Positions 1-6,879 of a stretch of 19,953 bases of DNA are shown piece after piece. Under the pieces are notes generated by a model, which was given only the letters and a program-made list of their open reading frames with translations, made no database searches and had not been told where the DNA came from. This DNA is from Bacteroidota bacterium (GTDB taxonomy: Bacteria; Bacteroidota; Bacteroidia; Bacteroidales; UBA1715): the NCBI GenBank assembly GCA_029266015.1, contig JAJUFK010000007.1, positions 1-19,953 of the forward strand, given 5' to 3'. The stretch's first letter is position 1. Each line of letters begins with the position of its first letter. A program made the translations under genes and the position numbers.

Positions 1-45
1 AGTTTTTTAAAACCAAAAAGATTATTTATTTGCCGGTATAGTTCA

Positions 46-3000
46 TTATTTTACCACAAATTTTTCACTCACAATAGTTTTATCCCCAATAGTTGAGATT
101 ATATAAACGCCTTTTGCAAATTTGGTTGCAATGGTTGCAGATTCAACCGATGTAAATACTTTAGAAAATAAGATTTTACCGTCAATTGAGGTTATTATAA
201 CATGATTGGGAATATCTTTATTTTCGAATGTTATATCAATTTCACCTTCTTTGAATGAATATATAGCAGGATTTCCGCATGTAGAAACCGCTAAAATTTT
301 AGAATATACTGTAGTACCATCATAGTCTGTTTGTGCAAGTTTGTAGTAAACTATGCCTTTTGCAAGAGTGTTATCGTTATATTCATAGTTGAGCAGTGTA
401 TTGCTGTTACCTGCACCACTTATTGTTGCAATAGGAGTAAATGTAATTCCATCGAATGAACGGTATATTGTAAAGAAGTCATTGTTTTGTTCTGAAGCTG
501 TTTGCCACGCTATTGATATTGTACCATTGCTACATGTAGCATGAAGCATTGTAAGTTCTATGGGGAGGAGTTCTTCTCCCAATGGTGTGCCATTATAAAA
601 TGCTGCACGGCAAGCTTCTGAATTTTCGTATGCTGCAGTTTGAGTACCTGAAACGGTAAAGTCACTTTGTGTTCCCGGAGTTTGAGTAGTATAATAGCCT
701 AAAGCATAATTTAATAAACCACCAGTATTTATAACGCCTAAATTATCTGCCCCTGAAGTTTTATTTCCACAATAGTTAAGTGTACCACCTGTATTTACGG
801 TAAGTGTATTGTTGTTAAATCCAGTATATAAACCTATATTTCCAACAAACATTTCTCCACCACTTGGTATAGTTATGCTTGTACCTCCACCATTTGCTAC
901 CGTTAAACCTTCAACGTATGCAATGCCGGTTACATTAAAACCAATACCACCATCACTAAAGTCTACTATTCCGTCACCACTATTGTTTGTATCATATACA
1001 TATAAGCCTCCTGTTGATGTAACATTTATTGTAGAGCCTCCTGCATTGAATTTTAAATTACCGTTTTCAACAATAAAATCTCCGGCAACATCAAAAATGC
1101 TTCCTCCGGTGAAATTTACATTTGAATTTACGACTTTTAAGGTGCTTCCTTCAAGTATATCAAATCCTTCGCTAAAATTTAAATTCGTGAATGTTACCGA
1201 TTTGTTGGGAGCATTTGTATTGTCAATAAGTACGTATCCTCCACTCTGATTTTCAAACACATTTTGAAAATTATTATTAGTGGTAAAATTACCATTTGTT
1301 ATATTAAATAATCCTGCATTAAAAAACCATGTATATTGGTCTTTATGAAAATCTCCTGAAAGGTTAATTACACCTGTTGCGTTGTTATTGATTGTTGCAA
1401 ACGAACCTTGTTGCATAGTTAAATTTCCGGAGATATTTATGGTCCCGCTATTTGTAATTGATTGCCCATTTGCATAAGGAGTTGCAAATACAATATTTGC
1501 ATTTGTTGTTACGGTGCCACCATTATTTACAATTAATGATCCAAATCGTTGGAACGAAATGTTTCCTGTATTTGAAAGTGTATATCCATTTGGTACTGTA
1601 AGGGTAGTAGTTGTAGAACCGTTACCAATTTGTAATACTGAATTTGCCCCTGAAATTGCAAAATTTGCAGTAAGTGAAACTGATGATGTGTTTGTTACAA
1701 TATATGTAACATTATCATTTGTAAAATTTGTAGGACTGGTACCGCCAACACCGTTTGAACTTGTTGTCCAATTTGCAACATTGTGAATATCACCTGAACC
1801 TCTGTAATAGTATGTTGTAGGTGTAGTTGAACGTGTGCCTAATACAAAGAAACTAAATGTTGTTACATTAGAATTGAAGATTGTAGTAGTTCCTTGTACC
1901 GAACCTTTAATTGAAGTATATGCTCCGGCAGAACCACCTGCAGTTGAACGATGTCCAATAGCGTTGTAGCTGCCTAATCCCAATGTTTTTGTGAGTGAAA
2001 TAATTCCTGACGTGAAATTACCTGTATAGGTAATTGCCCAGTATTCCGAAGTACTTACAGCAGTTAATCCTGTACCCGCTGTTGCTGCATTTGAACCTAC
2101 TACTGCTTGTGCTGTTACAGTTGGAGCTGAAGACCCGGTAGTTACATTTTTTACGGTAAATGGTAAATAATTATGTACTGTTGTATAATGCCCTATTGGG
2201 AAAAAATATTCATTGGTTTGAGAAGAAAGATTTGCTGCAAAACTGCGAGTAAGTTTACCGTTAACATACGATGATGAGGTTCCAATAGAAACAGCTTTGT
2301 AGTTAGTGTTAGTTACGTGTACCGAATATGAACCGGTTGTTGTAAGTAATCCGCTACGTAAGGTAAGCATGTTTTGTACAGTAATATTTCCTGTAAGGGT
2401 AACGCCTTCGTTGGCTGTAGTATTTGCTATTTCTAAATTATAGAATGTAAACGCAGGACATGTTTGTGCTGTAGAACCATTAAAACAAAAAGTACTGTTT
2501 GTTACTGTTTTTGCTCCGGTTCCCGGAATAAAATTTCTTGATACACTTATGATATTAGTTTCTTGGAACGTACGTGGACCTGTTCCTAAATCTAAATTTC
2601 TATAATTCATTGCAGCAACTGTTGCATTACTAGCTGAAGTATAATAAACAGTTGATTCTCCATTGTTATTGGAAGTTCCCGGTATAAAAGAACCAACTAA
2701 TGTTACAATAGAACCGCTTCCTTCAAGAGTTATATTATAAATTCCTTGTGATAGTTTTGAAATTGCACCTATTCGTAATTTATCTTTTATTGTAATATTA
2801 CCTGTGAGTGTTTTTGTGCCACCTAATTCGGTATGTAAATTATTATAGGTAAATGCAGGAATATTTTGGTCGCCGGTACCATCAAAAATAAAAGTGTTTC
2901 CAGTAGTAGCCCAATTACATCCAGAAGCACTCGGAGTATATGCTCCTGAACATGAAATTGTTCCCGATGCTAATGTAATAGTAGGAGTGCCGATTCTTGC

Positions 3001-5895
3001 TCCACTAATGGTAAGATTATAATAATTATTTGCAGGTATTGTTTGTGCTCCCGAGCTGTTAAAAATTACAGTACTTCCACTTGAAAGTATACTTAAAGTT
3101 GGTACTGTATTGTTTGAAATAGTAAGTGTTGCATTGTTTCGTACATCAATAATTCCGGTAAACGAAAAACTTGACGGAATAGTAAAGTTACACGCATCTG
3201 TGCCATTACCAACAATTACTTTACTTCCAACTCCCGAAACTACCCAGTTTGCTCCTATTGTAGGTGTGGCATTATTTTGAATTATAAATGTTTGTCCCGA
3301 AGCTGTAAAGTTTGCAGGAGAAGTGCCAGTTCCATCAGCATTTGTTCCCCAAGTAGTTAAAAGATTAAGATTACCTGTTGCTTTGGAATAATATGTAGTA
3401 GCTATATTTACCGTTACAGATGCTGTAGATGCAGAAGCTGAACAACCGTAAGCATTGGTTGCAGTAACTGAATAAACGCCAGCTGCTGACGCTGTAAATC
3501 CTGAAAGAGTTGGGTTTGGCAGTGAACTGGTAAATCCATTGGGGCCTGTCCATGCATACGATGCTAAACCATTAGGAGTACACGATAAATATAATATTTC
3601 ATTGGTAAATACAGGATTAGGGGTTGCAGAAGCTGTTATGTTTGGTAATGCTCGAGTAATGATTGGTCCTGAAACATTGCTTACGGCAGCCGGTGAACAT
3701 GATGAAGAAACAATACAATAATAATATAAGGTACCCGGAGTTGACGTAGACGGTGTATATGAAGCAGATGTTGCTCCGGAAATTAAACTTCCACCGGAAT
3801 TAGATGCTGTGGTATTGCTATACCATTGATATGTTAACGTTCCGCCGGTAGCAACTACTTGTAATTGAGTGGCAGCAGCATTTTGACACACTGATTGACT
3901 TGCGGTAGAAGGCTGTGTTGTAATGGTTGGTGCTGCATTTATTGTTCCTGATGCCGTAGCTGCATTACTCCAGCAAGTTCCGTTATATGCTCGTACATAT
4001 ACAGTATATGTACCCGTTGTGGTAGCTGTAGTATAGGTATTTGAACTATTTGATGTTTCGGTTCCGGTAGCCGATGAAACCCAGTAACATGTAGAACCAC
4101 CGGGGCAAGAGCCTTTTGTAAACGTAATGCCTGTACCTTGACATTGTGGACTATTGCTTGTAATAGTCCCGGGGGTAGTAATTTGTGCTTGTGTGGTTAT
4201 GCTCCCCGATACATTACTAGTAGCTGCAGGAGAACATGAACCCGTAACTATAACATAATAATATCTTGTGTTGCTTGCATTTGTAGGAGGGGTATATGAC
4301 GAAGAATTTGCTCCGGAGATAATTGTACCGCCGGAGTTGGATGGTGCTGTATTGAAATACCATTGATATGTTAAACCACTGCCGCTTGCTACAACGCTTA
4401 ATGTAGTAGCTGTAGCGTTAAAACAATAGGTTTGATTACTCGTGCTTGGATGCGTGCTTATACTTGGTCCGCCGGAAGTAACAGTCCCGCTGCATGATAC
4501 ATTTTGTGTAGTTGCACCGGTACTTGTATGTGTAATGTTTTGGGAATTATAATCTCCGGCACTACGTCCCGAACGTAAACGAACGTATATAGTTGTTGTA
4601 TTTACAACTGTTCCGCTTCGTGTTAAGGTAAGAGTATTTGTGTAGCCTGAGCCACTTGATGTTGAAATTTCATAATCGGTAGGTGCAGTAATAACAATAT
4701 TTGCCGATAAATCAGTTCCTGATACGGTATATGATTGAAATGATGAAGGTCCTGAACCTACACAATATGAAAATCCGCTTAATGTAGAAGTGCTAACCGT
4801 AATAGTAGGAACTATACAAACTGCAGCTTGAGAACTCGATTGGAGAACATTTGCTCCTATAGTTCCGCCGCTTATTGTTCCGCTACATGCAATATAACTT
4901 GATGACGCGCCTATAGAACCCGAAGCATTTGCAATAGCCGATGAATTTACAATTCGTGCATAATTGGCTGCGGTGGTAGGCCCTGTTATAGTGCCATTGT
5001 TGGTACATGTACCGCGAGTTGTTATTATACTACCACATTGTAAACTAACCCCAACTCCCGTATTTATGGTGAGATTATTAAATTCAGAGGTTGATGAAGT
5101 GGCAAATACGCTTCCGTTTGCACCTATAGTTGCATTGCAAACTTGTCCTGCTGCTCTGTATAAATCTATTGTTCCATTGTTGGTAATGAAACCGGAAATT
5201 GTCATGGTGTGAGTTTTTGTAAATGCCGGTACAATAATAGATGAACCAGCGTCTACTTGTAAATTTCCACTAATATTCCAAGTGTATGTATAATCGTGAT
5301 TTCCAAGACTTAATGTAGAACCATTTGTGACTGTAAGGTTGCCATTAATTGGAAATGTTGTTGATTGTGCAGAATTAGAAATACTTTGGCTTCCATTTTT
5401 ATTCGCAGTAACACTTGCAAGGGCAAACGTACCAATATTTACCTGACTTACAAAATTTCCGCCTAAAGTTAGATTACAACGTCTAGTAGCAGAAGAATAC
5501 AATCTAAATGTACTAGATTGAATAACTGTAATATCTTTTCCTACTGTAAGAGAGTGCGTAGCATCAAAAGCGCCTATATCAACATTACACCATGCGTTTA
5601 CACCTACTGTTAAAAAATCAGAAATTGTAACAGTTCTCGCTGTTGTGTTATTACCAATAGTTAGATGCCCTTGATATAGTGTAATTGATTTTACAGTTAC
5701 ATTTTGGTCAATAGTAACGGTGTGCCAATTTGTAATTACAACAGAGTCGCCTGCTGCGGGAATATTACCGCCTTGCCATGTAGAAGCAGAACTCCAATTT
5801 CCACTATTATTTGATATAATAGTGGCTGCATGTGTTACATGAGCAATACAGATAAGTAAAAAAATATATAAAAAATAATGTTGGTAGGTTTTCAT
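46..5895 (-). CDS. Giant secreted surface protein with Ig-like repeats and T9SS-like C-terminal sorting domain
   Basis: The 1949-residue product opens with a signal peptide (Lys2, a hydrophobic core at about 7-18, likely cleavage after THA at 21-23). Residues 32-80 (GNWSSASTW, then GDSVVI and HTVTID) resemble the start of G8-like or beta-helix adhesion domains. Two Ig-like repeats follow (about 477-567 and 656-746; shared LTYQWY, SYTP and SCSPAA blocks), then a PKD/Ig-like stretch (748-830), two 'ATW/ANW' modules (834-897, 1361-1424) and a long Asn/Thr/Gly-rich beta-repeat region. Residues 1777-1872 (LPIELTMLHA, WQTASEQNNDFF, GAGNSN) form the FN3-like module common before type IX secretion sorting domains. 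The last ~75 residues, with GKIL, AKGVYI and the end KFVVK, fit a type A sorting domain, although the usual YPNP opening is degenerate. I infer export by T9SS and a place at the cell surface or in the medium as an adhesin or structural protein. I see no enzyme domain. Composition is strongly Ser/Thr/Asn-biased compared with the neighbours. Confidence 0.85.
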   Translation of the reverse strand: MKTYQHYFLYIFLLICIAHVTHAATIISNNSGNWSSASTWQGGNIPAAGDSVVITNWHTVTIDQNVTVKSITLYQGHLTIGNNTTARTVTISDFLTVGVNAWCNVDIGAFDATHSLTVGKDITVIQSSTFRLYSSATRRCNLTLGGNFVSQVNIGTFALASVTANKNGSQSISNSAQSTTFPINGNLTVTNGSTLSLGNHDYTYTWNISGNLQVDAGSSIIVPAFTKTHTMTISGFITNNGTIDLYRAAGQVCNATIGANGSVFATSSTSEFNNLTINTGVGVSLQCGSIITTRGTCTNNGTITGPTTAANYARIVNSSAIANASGSIGASSSYIACSGTISGGTIGANVLQSSSQAAVCIVPTITVSTSTLSGFSYCVGSGPSSFQSYTVSGTDLSANIVITAPTDYEISTSSGSGYTNTLTLTRSGTVVNTTTIYVRLRSGRSAGDYNSQNITHTSTGATTQNVSCSGTVTSGGPSISTHPSTSNQTYCFNATATTLSVVASGSGLTYQWYFNTAPSNSGGTIISGANSSSYTPPTNASNTRYYYVIVTGSCSPAATSNVSGSITTQAQITTPGTITSNSPQCQGTGITFTKGSCPGGSTCYWVSSATGTETSNSSNTYTTATTTGTYTVYVRAYNGTCWSNAATASGTINAAPTITTQPSTASQSVCQNAAATQLQVVATGGTLTYQWYSNTTASNSGGSLISGATSASYTPSTSTPGTLYYYCIVSSSCSPAAVSNVSGPIITRALPNITASATPNPVFTNEILYLSCTPNGLASYAWTGPNGFTSSLPNPTLSGFTASAAGVYSVTATNAYGCSASASTASVTVNIATTYYSKATGNLNLLTTWGTNADGTGTSPANFTASGQTFIIQNNATPTIGANWVVSGVGSKVIVGNGTDACNFTIPSSFSFTGIIDVRNNATLTISNNTVPTLSILSSGSTVIFNSSGAQTIPANNYYNLTISGARIGTPTITLASGTISCSGAYTPSASGCNWATTGNTFIFDGTGDQNIPAFTYNNLHTELGGTKTLTGNITIKDKLRIGAISKLSQGIYNITLEGSGSIVTLVGSFIPGTSNNNGESTVYYTSASNATVAAMNYRNLDLGTGPRTFQETNIISVSRNFIPGTGAKTVTNSTFCFNGSTAQTCPAFTFYNLEIANTTANEGVTLTGNITVQNMLTLRSGLLTTTGSYSVHVTNTNYKAVSIGTSSSYVNGKLTRSFAANLSSQTNEYFFPIGHYTTVHNYLPFTVKNVTTGSSAPTVTAQAVVGSNAATAGTGLTAVSTSEYWAITYTGNFTSGIISLTKTLGLGSYNAIGHRSTAGGSAGAYTSIKGSVQGTTTIFNSNVTTFSFFVLGTRSTTPTTYYYRGSGDIHNVANWTTSSNGVGGTSPTNFTNDNVTYIVTNTSSVSLTANFAISGANSVLQIGNGSTTTTLTVPNGYTLSNTGNISFQRFGSLIVNNGGTVTTNANIVFATPYANGQSITNSGTINISGNLTMQQGSFATINNNATGVINLSGDFHKDQYTWFFNAGLFNITNGNFTTNNNFQNVFENQSGGYVLIDNTNAPNKSVTFTNLNFSEGFDILEGSTLKVVNSNVNFTGGSIFDVAGDFIVENGNLKFNAGGSTINVTSTGGLYVYDTNNSGDGIVDFSDGGIGFNVTGIAYVEGLTVANGGGTSITIPSGGEMFVGNIGLYTGFNNNTLTVNTGGTLNYCGNKTSGADNLGVINTGGLLNYALGYYTTQTPGTQSDFTVSGTQTAAYENSEACRAAFYNGTPLGEELLPIELTMLHATCSNGTISIAWQTASEQNNDFFTIYRSFDGITFTPIATISGAGNSNTLLNYEYNDNTLAKGIVYYKLAQTDYDGTTVYSKILAVSTCGNPAIYSFKEGEIDITFENKDIPNHVIITSIDGKILFSKVFTSVESATIATKFAKGVYIISTIGDKTIVSEKFVVK
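1624..1815 (-). repeat. Second 'TTYYY..ANW' module of the surface protein
   Basis: Residues about 1361-1424 (TYYYRGSGDIHNVANW, later GTSPTNFT, FAISGANS and QIGNGS) match residues 834-897 (encoded at 3205-3396: TYYSKATGNLNLLTTW, GTSPANFT, WVVSGVGS, IVGNGT). This shows a larger-scale duplication within the gene. Each copy opens a run of short beta-repeat units. Confidence 0.6.
2368..3063 (-). repeat. Short degenerate beta-repeat units (Q..PA..YYNL ... LTGNITV)
   Basis: Three units within residues about 945-1176 share one plan. A hydrophobic strand is followed by Gln, then Pro-Ala, then an aromatic-Asn-Leu motif: AQTIPANNYYNL, DQNIPAFTYNNL and AQTCPAFTFYNL. Two of the units continue with LTGNITI/V and a hydrophobic strand. 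This pattern is typical of beta-helix-like or filamentous surface proteins. The fold is inferred. Confidence 0.5.
3205..3396 (-). repeat. First 'TTYYS..TTW' module of the surface protein
   Basis: Residues about 834-897. This is the partner of the module at 1624-1815, sharing the TTYY start, a Trp, GTSPxNFT and a GNG turn at the same spacing. Confidence 0.6.
3658..3930 (-). repeat. Ig-like repeat, copy 2, within the giant surface protein
   Basis: This encodes residues about 656-746 of the surface protein. It matches copy 1 (4195-4467) in the same order: TQPSTASQ, a Cys, LTYQWY, SNSGGS, ISGA, SYTP, YYY, SCSPAA and SNVSG. The DNA also keeps shared stretches, for example the block encoding the TYQWY core. 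Likely an internal domain duplication. Confidence 0.7.
4195..4467 (-). repeat. Ig-like repeat, copy 1, within the giant surface protein
   Basis: This encodes residues about 477-567: THPSTSNQ, Cys491, LTYQWY, SNSGGT, ISGA, SYTP, YYY, SCSPAA and SNVSG. It pairs with the copy at 3658-3930, and the two are separated by a roughly 90-residue Cys-containing linker domain. Confidence 0.7.
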
Positions 5896-5909
5896 GTCCT
5901 ATTTTTTTA

Positions 5910-5937
5910 CAAAAATAATAAAATTCGTACGTACAAA
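5910..5937 (-). promoter_or_regulatory. Candidate Bacteroidota promoter of the surface protein gene
   Basis: On the minus strand TTTG (5937-5934) is followed after 16 bases by TATTTTTG (5917-5910), a TAnnTTTG -7 element. The spacer is slightly shorter than usual (about 17-23), and the implied leader is only about 8 bases, so this is tentative. Confidence 0.3.
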
Positions 5938-6090
5938 TACACAATTTTTTATAATTTATTAACTTTTTGTATTTTTTTTGTAACCTATATATTTTTTATA
6001 CGTAAGTCGCTAATTTTTGTCGGCGAAACACATTATTTCTTACACTTAAAAGAAAAGAAATTTTGATAAAATCGATTGATTTTCTGTAGG

Positions 6091-6879
6091 TTATTCAATA
6101 ATAGTAACTTCGTAGCCTCCGTGACTGCGGATGTTGATAACTTCTCCGTTTTCGAATAAAAGATATTGTCCTTTTATGGCTTGTAATATGCCCGAAATAG
6201 TAGGTTTTGTATCGAGTTTTACCGACTGAATTTTAGCAGAAGATATGCTGCCGGGATATGTAATGTGTTGTATTTCAGATTCTATGAGAAATTCTGAGTA
6301 ATTATGCAAATATTTTTGTATTATAGATATTTCGTGGCGTAAATCATATTCCGGTTTGGTTTTTACAAGCATTTTTCTCCAATTGGTTTTGTCGGCTACA
6401 AATTGTTTTAATGCTACTTCTATAACTCCTGCTGTATAGCGATTGGGTGTTTGTGCTATGATGCATGCTTGTATAGCGCCTTGGTCTATCCAACGGGTTG
6501 GTATTTGAGTGTTACGTGTTACGCCAATTTTTATATCACTTGTTTCGGCAACGTACACATAGTGGGGTATGAGGCAATGATTTTGTGCGTATTCCAAGTC
6601 TCGAGCTATTCCAATGTGTGCTTGGCATAATTCGGGGTGTAATACACATTCTTCGGTATGTGGCGATGTGGTAAAGCAACGATAACAATAGCCTTGTGCA
6701 AACGATTTATTTGTTTTAGCCCCACATTCTATACAGTATATATTTCCTGTATGAGTTATTGTTATATTTTTTTGTATAAGGGAATTTAAACTAATTTTTT
6801 TTTCTTCAAGGTCTAATGAATATTCTACACATGTATTACCAAGTTGTGTATTCATTTTATGTAAAATACCTTTACTCAT
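6091..6879 (-). CDS. DUF2797 zinc-ribbon protein
   Basis: I start this 262-residue protein at the ATG at 6879. The reading frame stays open to an ATG at 6954, but the first 25 residues from there are encoded inside the end of the activase gene and look non-coding (Gln/His-rich). MSKGILHKM matches the family's usual short 'GxLxKM' opening. The start overlaps the activase stop by 8 bases, which suggests translational coupling. Cys49/Cys52/Cys65/Cys68 form a CxxC...CxxC zinc-ribbon pattern, followed by Cys78, His81, Cys85 and His87. Residues 107-135 (HYVYVAETSDIKIGVT, then RWIDQGA) are the most diagnostic block of DUF2797. They also resemble the YVY...KIGxT...R core of GIY-YIG/T5orf172 domains. 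The function is unknown. No signal peptide is present, so it is presumably cytoplasmic. Family assignment is from memory of its motifs; a nucleic-acid role would be inference. Confidence 0.8.
   Translation of the reverse strand: MSKGILHKMNTQLGNTCVEYSLDLEEKKISLNSLIQKNITITHTGNIYCIECGAKTNKSFAQGYCYRCFTTSPHTEECVLHPELCQAHIGIARDLEYAQNHCLIPHYVYVAETSDIKIGVTRNTQIPTRWIDQGAIQACIIAQTPNRYTAGVIEVALKQFVADKTNWRKMLVKTKPEYDLRHEISIIQKYLHNYSEFLIESEIQHITYPGSISSAKIQSVKLDTKPTISGILQAIKGQYLLFENGEVINIRSHGGYEVTIIE

Noticed and set aside
3205..4467. Repeats in the surface protein as a possible CRISPR array or mobile element
   Set aside because: The repeats are diverged, in frame and protein-domain sized, with no regular short repeats or spacers and no terminal inverted repeats or transposase.
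809..5212. Plus-strand open frames at 809-1249, 1514-1786, 3539-3721 and 4964-5212
   Set aside because: They lie antisense to the large surface protein gene. Their Pro/Val-rich translations are what the complement of Thr/Asn/Gly codons gives, and none has a promoter or recognisable motif.
5878..6066. 62-codon plus-strand frame in the gap before the surface protein gene
   Set aside because: It is AT-rich, with Phe/Tyr/Lys-biased translation and no family resemblance. It overlaps the divergent start and promoter of the surface protein gene.
6068..6083. Small inverted repeat aaaatc-gatt-gattttt-like hairpin downstream of the DUF2797 gene
   Set aside because: The stem is only 6 bp and A/T-rich, and on the minus strand no T-run follows it directly, so I do not call a terminator.
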